A DNA stretch of 64,000 bases from Salipiger sp. H15. Its GTDB lineage: Bacteria > Pseudomonadota > Alphaproteobacteria > Rhodobacterales > Rhodobacteraceae. Made by a program: the position numbers and the translations under genes. Below the pieces are notes generated by a model that searched no databases, was not told the DNA's origin, and saw nothing but the letters and a program-made list of their open reading frames with translations. Shown here piece by piece: positions 17,472 through 26,139 of the stretch. Location of the stretch: contig NZ_CP123386.1 of assembly GCF_040409955.1 (NCBI RefSeq), positions 124,001 through 188,000 on the forward strand. The letters are read 5' to 3'. How positions within the stretch are numbered: position 1 is the stretch's first letter; the number at the start of each line of letters is the position of its first letter.

Positions 17472-17503
17472 CGCGCCCTGCCGGGTCAGCCGTGCAGGGC
17501 GCG
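17472..17503. terminator. Hairpin between FGGY kinase and aldo/keto reductase
   Basis: Ten-base arms CGCGCCCTGC (17472-17481) and GCAGGGCGCG (17494-17503) around a twelve-base loop, just after the kinase stop and overlapping the last codons of the convergent reductase. No strong T run follows, so it may be a weak bidirectional terminator or an RNA-stabilising hairpin. Confidence 0.4.
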
Positions 17504-18523
17504 CTCGGGTCCGCCGAAGCGGGCGCTGGCGAACTGCGCCTGGTGCCAGTGCGGGTAGATCAGCGGCGGGCGGCTCACCGCGTCGATGCGGGCGAGGTCC
17601 TCGTCGCTGAGGGTCACGTCGAGCGCGCGCAGGTTGCGCTGCATCTGCTCGGGCGCGCTGGCGCCGACCACCAGCGAGGCCACCGCGGGGCGGCCCAGCG
17701 TCCAGGCCAGCGCCACCTGCGCCGCCTCGACGCCATGCGCGGCGCCGATCTCGGCCAGCACGTCGACGATGTCCCAGAGCCGGTCCCAGTCGCGGATCGG
17801 CGGCTCGGTCCAGCCCTTGGCCTGACGGCTGCCCTCGGCGAAGCCGTCGCGCCGGTGCTTGCCGCTGAGCAGCCCGGCGGCGAGCGGGCTCCAGACCGTC
17901 ACCCCCAGCCCCTGGTCGAGCGAGATCGGCAGAAGCTCGTATTCCGCCTCGCGCGCCTCGACCGTGTAGTGGATCTGCTGGGTGACGAAGCGCGCCAGGT
18001 CGTGCCGCTCCGAGGCCATCAGCGCCTTCATCAGCTGCCAGCCTGTGTAGTTCGAGCAGCCGGCGTAGCGGATCTTGCCCTGCCGGGTCAGCGTGTCGAG
18101 CGCCTCCATGGTCTCTTCGACCGGGGTGAGTCCGTCCCATTCGTGGATGTGGTAGATGTCGATGTGATCGGTGCGCAGCCGCTTGAGGCTGCGCTCGCAT
18201 TCGCGGATCAGGTGCCAGCGGCTGGCGCCCTCGTCGTTCGGCCCCTCGCCGATGCGCATCCGCGCCTTGGACGAGATCAGCACCCGCTCGCGCCTGCCGT
18301 CCAGTGCCTCGCCGAGGATCTCCTCTGCCAGCCCGGTCGAGTACATGTTGGCGGTGTCGAGCAGGTTGATGCCGTGATCGAGGCAGGTGTCGATGAGCCT
18401 TTGCGCCTCGGGCACGCCCTGCGCCCCCACCATGCCGAAATCGCCCCTGCCGCCAAAGGTGAAGCTGCCCATGGCGAGCACCGAGACCTTGAGCCCGCTG
18501 CGGCCGAGTTGCCTGTAGTGCAT
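17486..18523 (-). CDS. Aldo/keto reductase
   Basis: 345-residue NAD(P)H-dependent oxidoreductase with a TIM barrel. The tetrad is present: Asp56 and Tyr61 (LLDTANMYS), Lys86 (ISSKA) and a His in DIYHIHEWD near residue 127. Length and the long loops match the YajO/Kv-beta-like branch. It interconverts a sugar or polyol carbonyl and alcohol. As last gene of the operon with DhaK and DhaL it may make the keto-sugar that those proteins phosphorylate. Confidence 0.9.
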   Translation of the reverse strand: MHYRQLGRSGLKVSVLAMGSFTFGGRGDFGMVGAQGVPEAQRLIDTCLDHGINLLDTANMYSTGLAEEILGEALDGRRERVLISSKARMRIGEGPNDEGASRWHLIRECERSLKRLRTDHIDIYHIHEWDGLTPVEETMEALDTLTRQGKIRYAGCSNYTGWQLMKALMASERHDLARFVTQQIHYTVEAREAEYELLPISLDQGLGVTVWSPLAAGLLSGKHRRDGFAEGSRQAKGWTEPPIRDWDRLWDIVDVLAEIGAAHGVEAAQVALAWTLGRPAVASLVVGASAPEQMQRNLRALDVTLSDEDLARIDAVSRPPLIYPHWHQAQFASARFGGPERALHG

Positions 18524-18557
18524 GATCCGTCCTCCTTCCGGTCCGGCTCTGCCGGTG

Positions 18558-19193
18558 TCAACCCTGCTCCGCCGCGCGGGCGACGTCGCGCATCACCTCG
18601 ACGAGGATCAGCGCCACGGTGCCGCCCGCGTCGGGCAGGCCCCGCGATTTCTCCTGGAAGGCCGCCGCCTTGCCGTGCTGCGCGACCATGTCCTTCGTCG
18701 CCTCGAGCGCTTTGGCGGCGGCCTCGACCGCCGCGTCGAGCGCCCCGGCAAGACCCGCGTCGCTGCCCTCGAGCGCACCGGCGATCGGGTCCAGCACGTC
18801 GAGCACCGTCTTGTCGCCGAGTTGCGCCTTGCCGCGCTGCGCGACGCCCTCGGCGAAGGCGCGCCAGAAGGTCGCCGCCTCGGCCGTGCCGAAGCGCTCG
18901 GCGCTCTCCAGCGCCTTGAAGCCGCGCAGGAAGCCGGTCGCCATCAGCGTGCCCATGGTCGAGGGCGCGGCCTTGGCCAGCGCCGCCCCCGCCGCCTTCA
19001 TCTGGCCCGAGACCGACGCGCCCTCGAGCGCCGCGACCGCCTCGTTCGCGGCGGCGAAGCCCTTGGACATGGTGATCCCGAGATCGCTGTCGCCGACCTT
19101 GCCGTCGAGGGCGATCAGCGCCTCGCGCTCGGCGGCGAAGCGGGCGGCCCAGGCGGCGTAGAAGCCCCGGGTCTCTTCAGCCGAAAGCGCCAT
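18558..19193 (-). CDS. dhaL: Dihydroxyacetone-kinase-like ATP/ADP-binding subunit (DhaL)
   Basis: 211-residue all-helical nucleotide-binding subunit. ALDGKVGDSDLG holds Asp30, Asp35 and Asp37, at the same positions as the magnesium-binding Asp residues of Escherichia coli DhaL, although the usual text is closer to GDGDHG. STMGTLMATGF and LPDAGGT are the other nucleotide loops. Together with DhaK it forms a two-subunit kinase. No DhaM phosphotransferase gene is visible, so the phosphate donor may be ATP directly. Four bases separate it from dhaK. Confidence 0.88.
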   Translation of the reverse strand: MALSAEETRGFYAAWAARFAAEREALIALDGKVGDSDLGITMSKGFAAANEAVAALEGASVSGQMKAAGAALAKAAPSTMGTLMATGFLRGFKALESAERFGTAEAATFWRAFAEGVAQRGKAQLGDKTVLDVLDPIAGALEGSDAGLAGALDAAVEAAAKALEATKDMVAQHGKAAAFQEKSRGLPDAGGTVALILVEVMRDVARAAEQG

Positions 19194-19197
19194 CGCC

Positions 19198-20199
19198 TTA
19201 CCCCTTGATCTGCGTGAAGAAGGGCGTGTGCGCGGGCCGGGCGATCAGCGGCTCGAGCTCGTCGTCGAGATGCAGCACCGAGATCGAGGCCCCGGCCATC
19301 TCCATCGAGGTGGCGAACTCGCCCAGCCAGCAATGGCGGATGGTCACGCCCCGCTCCTCCATCAGGATCGAGACGCGGCGGAAGAGGATGTAGAGCTCCT
19401 CGAGCGGCGTGCCGCCCAGCCCGTTGACCAGCACCGCGACCTCGTCGCCGGACCTGTAGTCGGTCTCGGCGAAGATGCGCGCCATCATCGTGTCGACCAC
19501 CTCGTCGGCGGGCTTGATCGTCTCGCGCGAGATGCCGGGCTCGCCATGGATGCCCATGCCGATCTCCATCTCGTTCTCGCCGATCTCGAAGCCGGGCTTG
19601 CCGACCTCGGGCACGATGCAGGGCGAGAGGGCGACACCCATGGTGCGGGTGCGGGCGCGGGCCTTGTCGGCGATGCGCGCCACCTCGTCGAGCGGCAGCA
19701 TCTCGGCCGCCGCCGCCCCCGCGGCCTTGTAGAGGAAGAAGATCCCCGCCACGCCGCGCCGCTTGTGCTCTTCGCCGACCACCGAGGAGGCGACGTCGTC
19801 GTTGCCCATGACGGTTCGGGTGGCGATGTCCTCGAGCTCGGCCAGCTCGCCGGCCATGTCGAAGTTCATGATGTCGCCGGTGTAGTTGCCGTAGAGGTAG
19901 AGTACGCCGGCGCCCTGGTCGACATGCTTGGTGACCTCGAGGATCTGGTCCGAGCTCGGCGACTGGAACACCCCGCCCACGGCGCAGCCGTCGAGCATGG
20001 ATGCGCCGACGAAGCCGAGGAAGGTCGGCAGGTGGCCCGAGCCGCCGCCGGTGACGATACCGACCTTGCCCGGCACCGGATTGGCGGTGACGTAGCAGCG
20101 CAGGTCGCCCGCGGCATAGGTCACCTGCGGATGGGCGCGGTAGATGCCGTCCAGCATCTCGTCCACGAAGTTCTCGGGATCGTTGAGGAATTTCTTCAT
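19198..20199 (-). CDS. dhaK: Dihydroxyacetone-kinase-like substrate-binding subunit (DhaK)
   Basis: 333-residue DhaK-type subunit. His56 (GGGSGH), Asp109 (NYTGD) and His218 (GMGIHGEPG) fall at the positions of the catalytic residues of Escherichia coli DhaK, where His218 binds the substrate carbonyl covalently. The segment after His56 reads LPTFLGFVG instead of the usual EPAHAGFVG, which suggests a different keto-sugar, perhaps a tetrulose or branched pentulose. The ATG at 20199 follows GGAAG; a GTG at 20208 overlaps the permease stop and is an alternative start. Confidence 0.9.
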   Translation of the reverse strand: MKKFLNDPENFVDEMLDGIYRAHPQVTYAAGDLRCYVTANPVPGKVGIVTGGGSGHLPTFLGFVGASMLDGCAVGGVFQSPSSDQILEVTKHVDQGAGVLYLYGNYTGDIMNFDMAGELAELEDIATRTVMGNDDVASSVVGEEHKRRGVAGIFFLYKAAGAAAAEMLPLDEVARIADKARARTRTMGVALSPCIVPEVGKPGFEIGENEMEIGMGIHGEPGISRETIKPADEVVDTMMARIFAETDYRSGDEVAVLVNGLGGTPLEELYILFRRVSILMEERGVTIRHCWLGEFATSMEMAGASISVLHLDDELEPLIARPAHTPFFTQIKG

Positions 20200-20204
20200 A
20201 GCGG

Positions 20205-21266
20205 TCACTTCCGGGTGAGGGATTGCAATTTGCGGCGGCGGGTCACGAAGAAGGCCGCAGCGAGAAGGATGAAGGCGCCGACCACCACGCGCTGCCAGGT
20301 CGAGGGGATGCCCACCAGCACCAGCACGTTGTTGACGACGGTGATCAGCAGCACGCCGGTCACCGTGCCGAAGACCGAGCCGGTGCCGCCGGTGATCCGC
20401 GCCCCGCCCAGCACCACGGCGGCGATGACGCCGATCTCGGTGCCGACGAGGTCGAAGGGGTTGGCCATGCGGTTGGCGCAGACATGCACGATCCCCGCAA
20501 GCCCGGCGAGCGCGCCGGCGAAGGCGAAGACGAAGAGATGCACGCGGCGCTGGTCGTAGCCGAGCCGAGCCGCCACCTCGGCATTGCCGCCGGTGGCAAA
20601 GATCGCCCGGCCCATCAGCGTGCGGTTGAAGATCACCCAGGTCAGCAGCGCGGCGGCCGGGAAGACGAGGAAGTACCAGGGCAGCGTCACCGTCGCGCCG
20701 TTCGCGGTGGTGACGTCGAGCATCGAAGCCTTGCCGAAGGCGACCATCTGCGGCGGCAGCTCCATCAGCCAGACCGTGCCGATGAACGCGAGGAGGATGC
20801 CGCGGAAGAGGTACTGCGTGCCGATGGTGACGATCAGCGCCGCCACCTGCAGCTTGTGCACCAGCCAGCCGTTGACCGCGCCGAGGAGCGTGCCGCCCGC
20901 GACGGCGATCAGCAGGATCGCCGCCATTGGCAGGCCCGGTGCCAGCTTCAGCACGAAGAGCGTCAGCGAGTACATGGAAAGCGCCGCGATGGCGGTGAAG
21001 CTCACGTCGATGCCGCCCGCCGCGAGGACGGCGAAGACCCCCAGCGCGAAGAGCCCGGTCACCACCGAGGCGCGGCCCATGTCGATCAGCGAGGTCGGCG
21101 ACAGGAAGGCCGGGTTGATCACCGCCACCACGACGCAGATCGCGATCAGCAGGCAGAGGCTGACGAGTTCGGGGCGGCGGGCGAAGGTCTCGGCGATCCC
21201 GGCGCGGCGGTGCGCGGCGGGTTGGGAGGGCTTCGCGGTATCGAGGGAAGAATGTGTCATGGTCAT
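20205..21266 (-). CDS. Sugar ABC transporter permease (RbsC/BPD-transp-2 family)
   Basis: 353-residue inner-membrane permease with about ten hydrophobic segments. VLAAGGIDVSFTAIAALS and GTQYLFRG, VIAAVVLGGARITGGTGSVF are typical of the RbsC/AraH family. It pairs with a second permease at 23901 to make the channel of the sugar importer. Its ATG overlaps the ATPase stop (ATGA), and the DhaK gene follows within a few bases. Confidence 0.92.
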   Translation of the reverse strand: MTMTHSSLDTAKPSQPAAHRRAGIAETFARRPELVSLCLLIAICVVVAVINPAFLSPTSLIDMGRASVVTGLFALGVFAVLAAGGIDVSFTAIAALSMYSLTLFVLKLAPGLPMAAILLIAVAGGTLLGAVNGWLVHKLQVAALIVTIGTQYLFRGILLAFIGTVWLMELPPQMVAFGKASMLDVTTANGATVTLPWYFLVFPAAALLTWVIFNRTLMGRAIFATGGNAEVAARLGYDQRRVHLFVFAFAGALAGLAGIVHVCANRMANPFDLVGTEIGVIAAVVLGGARITGGTGSVFGTVTGVLLITVVNNVLVLVGIPSTWQRVVVGAFILLAAAFFVTRRRKLQSLTRK

Positions 21267-22810
21267 TCCGCGGCCTCCGCGTGGGAGGCGAGCATTGCCA
21301 GGTAGATGTCGTCCTCGCTGGCGCTGGCGCCCGGGACTTCGAGGGCGATCCGCCCGGCGTTCATCACCAGGATGCGGTCGCAGTTCTGCAAGAGCTCGGG
21401 CAGGTCGTCCGAGACGATGACGAGCCCGATGCCGCGCTCGGCCATGGCCTGGATGGCGCGGTAGATCGTGTCCTTCGAGCCCACGTCCACCCCCACGGTC
21501 GGCCCGTGCAGCACGAGGATGCGCGGCTCGATGCTGAGCCAGCGCCCGATCAGCACGCGCTGCTGGTTGCCGCCCGAGAGCGCGCCGACCGGCAGGTCGA
21601 TGTCGGAGGTGTTGAGCTTCATCTCGTCCGAGATGCGCCGCGCGGCGCCGCGCGCCTTGCCGCGGTCGACGGTGCCGAGCGGGCCGAGGATGCGGTCGAG
21701 GATCAGCGGCACCTCGTTCTCGAGGATGGATTTCTCGATGAAGAGCCCCTCGCCCAGCCGGTCCTCGGGCACGTAGCCGATGCCAAGCGCGATGGACTGG
21801 GCAGGGCTGTCGATGCGGGCGTGCGTGCCGCCGATGCTGACCGTGCCGTCGGTGATCTGCCGGTGCCCGGCGAGGGCCAGCGCCAGCTCGTTGCGGCCCG
21901 AGTCCGACAGGCCGGTGACGCCGAGGATCTCGCCCTTGCGCAGCACCGTGCCGACGCCCTGGAAGGCCTCGCCCGAGCCGAGATTCTCGAGTCGCAGCAA
22001 TTCCTCCGCGCCGGGAGCGCCGGTGCGGTAGCGGCGGGATTCGATCGCGCGCCCGGTCATCAGCTCGCTGAGCTGGCCGCGGCTGTAGCCGGCGATCGGT
22101 CCCTGCGCCACGCAGCGGCCGTCGCGGAAGACGATGGCCTGCCCGCCGATGCGGTAGCATTCCTCGAGCTTGTGGGTGACGAAGAGCACCGCGACGTTCT
22201 GCGCGCGCAGCCGGCCCACCACCTCGATCAGCGTCTCGACCTCGTGGCGGGTGAGCGAGGTGGTCGGCTCGTCCATGATCACCAGCCGCGCCTCCTGCGC
22301 GATGGCGCGGGCGATGGCGACGCGCTGGCGGATGGCGAGCGGCAGCTCCGAGACGCGGGTGCCGAGCAGCGCCCGCGTCGGCTCGAGCCCGACCTCGCGC
22401 AGCGCCCTCGCGGCGGTCTCGCCCATGCGGCCCCGGTCGAGCCAGCGCAGCATCCGGCCGCGCCCGCCGACCAGCTGCTCGCCGAGCGCGACGTTCTCGG
22501 CGACGCTCAGGTTGGGCAGCAGCGACAGGTCCTGGTAGACGGTCTCGATCCCCGCCTCGAGCGCCATGATCGGGCTCAGCGCGTCATGGCGGACCCCGTC
22601 GAGCAGGATCTCGCCCTCGCTCGGGGCATGGGCGCCGGACATGATCTTGATGACCGTGCTCTTGCCGCACCCGTTCTCGCCCAGCAGGTGATAGGCCTCG
22701 CCGGCGCGTAGCGTCAGGTCGACGCCGCGCAGCGCGTGCACGCCGCCGAAGCGCTTGTGGATGCCGCGCAGCTCGAGAAACGGCTGATCCGGATGATCGC
22801 TCTGGGTCAC
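21263..22810 (-). CDS. Sugar ABC transporter ATPase (two-domain, RbsA-like)
   Basis: 515-residue protein with two ABC domains. Domain one has Walker A GENGCGKST and Walker B LVIMDEPTTSLT. Its signature reads ELPLAIRQRVAIARA in place of LSGGQ, which is degenerate. Domain two has GLSDSGRNEL in the Walker A position and an intact LSGGNQQRV signature, then LVLHGPTVGVDVG. Such asymmetry is usual in RbsA-like ATPases. The GTG start at 22810 has AAGAGG about ten bases upstream. It powers import of the sugar bound by the protein at 22881. Confidence 0.92.
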   Translation of the reverse strand: MTQSDHPDQPFLELRGIHKRFGGVHALRGVDLTLRAGEAYHLLGENGCGKSTVIKIMSGAHAPSEGEILLDGVRHDALSPIMALEAGIETVYQDLSLLPNLSVAENVALGEQLVGGRGRMLRWLDRGRMGETAARALREVGLEPTRALLGTRVSELPLAIRQRVAIARAIAQEARLVIMDEPTTSLTRHEVETLIEVVGRLRAQNVAVLFVTHKLEECYRIGGQAIVFRDGRCVAQGPIAGYSRGQLSELMTGRAIESRRYRTGAPGAEELLRLENLGSGEAFQGVGTVLRKGEILGVTGLSDSGRNELALALAGHRQITDGTVSIGGTHARIDSPAQSIALGIGYVPEDRLGEGLFIEKSILENEVPLILDRILGPLGTVDRGKARGAARRISDEMKLNTSDIDLPVGALSGGNQQRVLIGRWLSIEPRILVLHGPTVGVDVGSKDTIYRAIQAMAERGIGLVIVSDDLPELLQNCDRILVMNAGRIALEVPGASASEDDIYLAMLASHAEAAE

Positions 22811-22880
22811 GGGAAATGCGCCTCTTGATCGGGGAAGTCCGGGGGCGCGGCGTCGCGCGCCCCCGCTCGAAGGGGCTGCC

Positions 22881-23870
22881 TCAGAAGAGGTAGTCCTTGT
22901 AGGTGTCCTTGTCGGCCAGCACCATGCCGTTGCCGACCAGCAGCTTGCCGGTGCCCGGACCGTCCTTGAGCGTGACGCTCTCGTAGCCCTCGACGCCGAG
23001 GTCCATGCCGTCCGACAGCTCGCCGCCCTCGAGCAGCAGCTTGGCGACGGCATTCATCGCCATGCCGGCCTTCTGCGGATCCCAGAAGCCGATCGCGGTG
23101 ATCGCGCCGCTGTCGAGATAGGCCGCCGAGGGGTTGGGCAGGCCGGTGCCGACGAGGCAGACCTTGCCGGTCAGCCCGGCCTCCTCGATGGCGCGGCCGA
23201 CGCCCAGCACATCGTTGCCCGCCGAGGTCTGGAAGCCCTTGATGTCGGGGTGCTTGCGCAGCACTTCCTTGGCCTTCTCGTAGGTGCCGTTGGCGTCGTC
23301 GAAGCTTTCGTTGTTGGGATCGACGAGTTCCATGCCCGGGTATTGCTTGGCGTTCTCCTCGCCCGCGCCGACCCATTGCATGTGGGTGCGGCTGCCCAGC
23401 GAGCCGACGAAGGTCGTCCACTTGCCCTCGCCGCCCATGCACTCGGCCAGGCGCTCGTTCAGCGCCGCGCCGTACTCGGCGTTGTCGAAGGCCTCGACGT
23501 CCACCATCGTGTTCATCTGGTTGTCGGCCTCGTGGGTGACGATGATCGTGCCCCGGTCCATGGCGCGCTTGAAGACGCCCTCGAGGATCGCCGGGTCCAT
23601 CGGCACCACGGCCAGCGCGTCGGTGCCCTTGGCGATGAGGTCCTGCACGATCTGCAGCTGCTGCGCGCTGTCCGCCTGCGCCGGGCCGACCTGGCTGATG
23701 TTCATGTCGGGGTTCGCCTCGGCGAACTTCTCGACGCCGGTCTCCATCCGGTCGAACCACGGGATGCCGCTGATCTTGACCACCGTGGTGATCGTGCCCT
23801 CGGCCAGTGCGGCGCTTGCAGCCGAGACCATCAGGGCCGCGACGCAGCCCAGTTTCAACGTCTTCTTCAT
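22881..23870 (-). CDS. Sugar ABC transporter substrate-binding protein
   Basis: 329-residue periplasmic protein with a Sec signal peptide (LKLGCVAALMVSAASAALA, cleavage near residue 23). The fold is Peripla_BP_4-type: ISGIPWFDRMETGVEKFA, VVPMDPAIL, QTSAGNDVLGVGRAIEEAG. It resembles RhaS/LsrB-like proteins more than RbsB. Ligand unknown; pathway context suggests a keto-pentose, tetritol or branched sugar. Confidence 0.9.
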   Translation of the reverse strand: MKKTLKLGCVAALMVSAASAALAEGTITTVVKISGIPWFDRMETGVEKFAEANPDMNISQVGPAQADSAQQLQIVQDLIAKGTDALAVVPMDPAILEGVFKRAMDRGTIIVTHEADNQMNTMVDVEAFDNAEYGAALNERLAECMGGEGKWTTFVGSLGSRTHMQWVGAGEENAKQYPGMELVDPNNESFDDANGTYEKAKEVLRKHPDIKGFQTSAGNDVLGVGRAIEEAGLTGKVCLVGTGLPNPSAAYLDSGAITAIGFWDPQKAGMAMNAVAKLLLEGGELSDGMDLGVEGYESVTLKDGPGTGKLLVGNGMVLADKDTYKDYLF

Positions 23871-23900
23871 GGTGTACTCCTCCCTAGAGTTCCCTCGTGG

Positions 23901-24914
23901 TCAGCCCTTCGACGCGCGAGGGACCCGCGCCGAAGTGATCCCGGCGGCCAGCCGCTCGATGAGCTGGAACCGTCCCACCGCGAGGAAGGCGAGCAGCAGC
24001 GCGCCCCAGGCGAAATCGCGGACGAAGTTCGACAGGCCGATGAAATTCAGAAGGCTCGACAAAAGCTGCAGCACGATGGCCGAGAGCACGACGCAGAGCA
24101 CGCGCCCGTAGCCGCCCTCGGGCCGCACCCCCGCCATGACCGCGATCAGGATCGCGATGAGCAGGTAGCTGGTGCCGTAGTCCCATTTCACGTTCACGTT
24201 GCGCGCGGCGATGATGACGCCCGAAAGCCCCGCCAGCGCGCCCGAGATCGTGTAGGTCACGGTGAAGATCGCCGCCTTCGGAAAGCCGCTGTAGTCGGCG
24301 GCGCGGGCATTGGCGCCGGTCAGCATGAGCCGCATGCCGAAGGGGGTGAAGCGCAGCACCGCCCCCAGCACCAGCGCGACGCCGAGGAAGATCAGGAAGC
24401 TGTAGGGCACGCCGAGGATCACCCCGTTGCCGAGCTCGTAGAGCGGGTCGGGCGAGCCGATGGTCACCGAGCGCCCGTCGGAAAGCACCACGGCGAGCCC
24501 GGTGAACAGCATCTGCGTGCCGAGCGTGCAGAGGATCGGCGTGATCCCGAGCCGCGAGATGATGAGCCCGTTCAGCAGCCCGCCGAGCGCGCCCACCGCC
24601 ACCGCGACCGCCGCGAAAGCCAGGGTGAAGGCCCAGGGCGCAGCGTTGACGTCGAAGACCTGCGCGACGAGCAGGCCCGAGGCCACGCCCGACAGGTTCG
24701 CCAGCGCGATGCCAGACAGGTCGATCCCGCCATTGCCCGAGCACATGGCCAGCATGACGCCGATCGCCAGCAGGCCGATCTCGGGCACCTGCGTCGCCAT
24801 GGACTGCAGGTTGAACAGGGACAGGTAGGTGCCGCCCGAAACGATGCCTCCGACCGCCAGCAGGGCCAGCACGAGCACCGACAGAATGGCCAGCCGGCCA
24901 TCGAGCTTACGCAT
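23901..24914 (-). CDS. Sugar ABC transporter permease, first gene of operon
   Basis: 337-residue RbsC-family permease with about ten membrane segments; GNGGIDLSGIALANLSG is the family motif equivalent to GGIDLS. It is promoter-proximal in the seven-gene minus-strand operon (permease, binding protein, ATPase, permease, DhaK, DhaL, aldo/keto reductase). Two operator-like sites of the divergent LacI gene lie within 50 bases upstream of its start. Confidence 0.92.
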   Translation of the reverse strand: MRKLDGRLAILSVLVLALLAVGGIVSGGTYLSLFNLQSMATQVPEIGLLAIGVMLAMCSGNGGIDLSGIALANLSGVASGLLVAQVFDVNAAPWAFTLAFAAVAVAVGALGGLLNGLIISRLGITPILCTLGTQMLFTGLAVVLSDGRSVTIGSPDPLYELGNGVILGVPYSFLIFLGVALVLGAVLRFTPFGMRLMLTGANARAADYSGFPKAAIFTVTYTISGALAGLSGVIIAARNVNVKWDYGTSYLLIAILIAVMAGVRPEGGYGRVLCVVLSAIVLQLLSSLLNFIGLSNFVRDFAWGALLLAFLAVGRFQLIERLAAGITSARVPRASKG

Positions 24915-24927
24915 CCTCTCCTCCTAG

Positions 24928-24960
24928 GATTTAGTAAACTTCTGCTTGATTTAGTAAATC
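24928..24960. promoter_or_regulatory. Paired LacI operator-like sites upstream of sugar operon
   Basis: Two copies of TTTAGTAAA, centred at 24934 and 24954, exactly 20 bases apart. The second is a 13-base palindrome around a central base, GATTTA-G-TAAATC. They lie directly before the permease gene, where a bound LacI-type repressor would block transcription. Confidence 0.7.
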
Positions 24961-25048
24961 GCTAACAAATAATTCAGGAGCGTTCAATAGGCTTTCCGTC
25001 GCTGTCACGAAGGCGTTCCCGCTTGCGAAACGGCGCGTTCGGAAAGAT

Positions 25049-25059
25049 GTTTACTAAAC
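25049..25059. promoter_or_regulatory. Third LacI operator-like site
   Basis: GTTTACTAAAC, an 11-base palindrome around a central C, centred at 25054, exactly 100 bases from the centre of the site at 24954 and about 30 bases before the LacI start. The same core on both sides of the divergent region suggests autoregulation and possible DNA looping. Confidence 0.68.
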
Positions 25060-25089
25060 AGATCGGCCGCACGGGACCCGCAGCAAGCC

Positions 25090-26136
25090 ATGACAAAAAC
25101 AGACAAAAAGCCGGTCACCCTGCGCCAGGTCGCCGAACATGCCGGGGTCTCCGCGGCCACCGCCTCGCTGGTCCTGAACGGCAAGGGAGAGATCTCGGAG
25201 GCGACTCGCCAGCGGGTGCTCAGCGCCGTGCGCGAGATGAAGTACCGGCCCCGCGCCGGCCGGGCGCGCCCCGATTCCGTCCACACGCTGCGCTTTCTCA
25301 AGATCGCGCGGCACGGCCACACGGTGAACCGCGACCACAACCACTTCATCTCGGACTACATCGACGGCATGTCCTACGAGGCGACGCGGCGGGACTATTC
25401 GCTGCAGGTCGAGAGCTTCGAGGGCACCGACGTCGACAAGATCGCCGAGTCGCTGCGCTCGGGCGACCTGCGCGGCGCGGTGATCCTCGGCACCGAGCTG
25501 ACCGAGGAGGAGGTGCAGTTCCTCGCCCGCGCGCCCCTGCCCGTCGTCTTCATCGACACCTACCACCCGCTGCTCGACCTCAGCTTCGTCGACATGGACA
25601 ACGACCAGGCGGTCTTCGCGGTGCTGCGCCACCTTGCCGGGCGCGGCTTCCGCCGCATCGGAATGGTCGCCAGCCACACCGCGGTGACCAACTTCGCGCT
25701 GCGCCGCGACGCCTTCCTGCGCGGCATGGCGGCGCTGGGGCTCGAGGCGGACGAGGCGCTGATCCTGTCGGTGGATTCGACGCTCGAGGGCGCCTATGGC
25801 GACGGGCTCGCCCAGCTTGCCGCCGCACCGCGCGTGGCCGAGGCCTACTTCTGCGCCAATGACATGATCGCCTTCGGCTTCATGAAGGCGCTGCGCGAGC
25901 ACGGGCTGCGCATCCCCGAGGATGTCTCGGTCGTGGGGTTCGACAACCTGCCGATGAGCGCGATGAGCGAGCCCGCGCTCAGCACCATCGAGGTGCCCAA
26001 GCGCCGCATCGGCGCCATGGCGGTGCGCCTGCTCGACGACATGCTGATCGCCACCGCGCCCGAGCCCGCCACCAAGGTGCTGATCAGCGGCGCGCTCGTC
26101 AGCCGCGAGAGCGTCGGCTCGACCGGCGGGGACTGA
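25090..26136 (+). CDS. LacI-family repressor of the sugar/polyol operon
   Basis: 348-residue LacI/GalR regulator. Residues about 9-55 are the helix-turn-helix and hinge (LRQVAEHAGVSAATASLVLN), the rest a periplasmic-binding-like sensor with YFCANDMIAFGFMKAL and VSVVGFDNLPMS. It is divergent from the seven-gene operon, with three TTTASTAAA sites between, so it most likely represses that operon and itself until the sugar or its phosphate binds. Its stop is three bases from the stop of a second, convergent LacI gene. Confidence 0.92.
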   Translation: MTKTDKKPVTLRQVAEHAGVSAATASLVLNGKGEISEATRQRVLSAVREMKYRPRAGRARPDSVHTLRFLKIARHGHTVNRDHNHFISDYIDGMSYEATRRDYSLQVESFEGTDVDKIAESLRSGDLRGAVILGTELTEEEVQFLARAPLPVVFIDTYHPLLDLSFVDMDNDQAVFAVLRHLAGRGFRRIGMVASHTAVTNFALRRDAFLRGMAALGLEADEALILSVDSTLEGAYGDGLAQLAAAPRVAEAYFCANDMIAFGFMKALREHGLRIPEDVSVVGFDNLPMSAMSEPALSTIEVPKRRIGAMAVRLLDDMLIATAPEPATKVLISGALVSRESVGSTGGD

Positions 26137-26139
26137 GGA

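Noticed and set aside
15618..18200. An 860-residue minus-strand frame opposite the FGGY kinase
   Set aside because: Antisense shadow; no ribosome site and no recognisable family.
22881..23870. Calling the binding protein an autoinducer-2 (LsrB) receptor
   Set aside because: Similarity to LsrB/RhaS-like proteins is general, and no LsrF, LsrG or LsrK gene is present.
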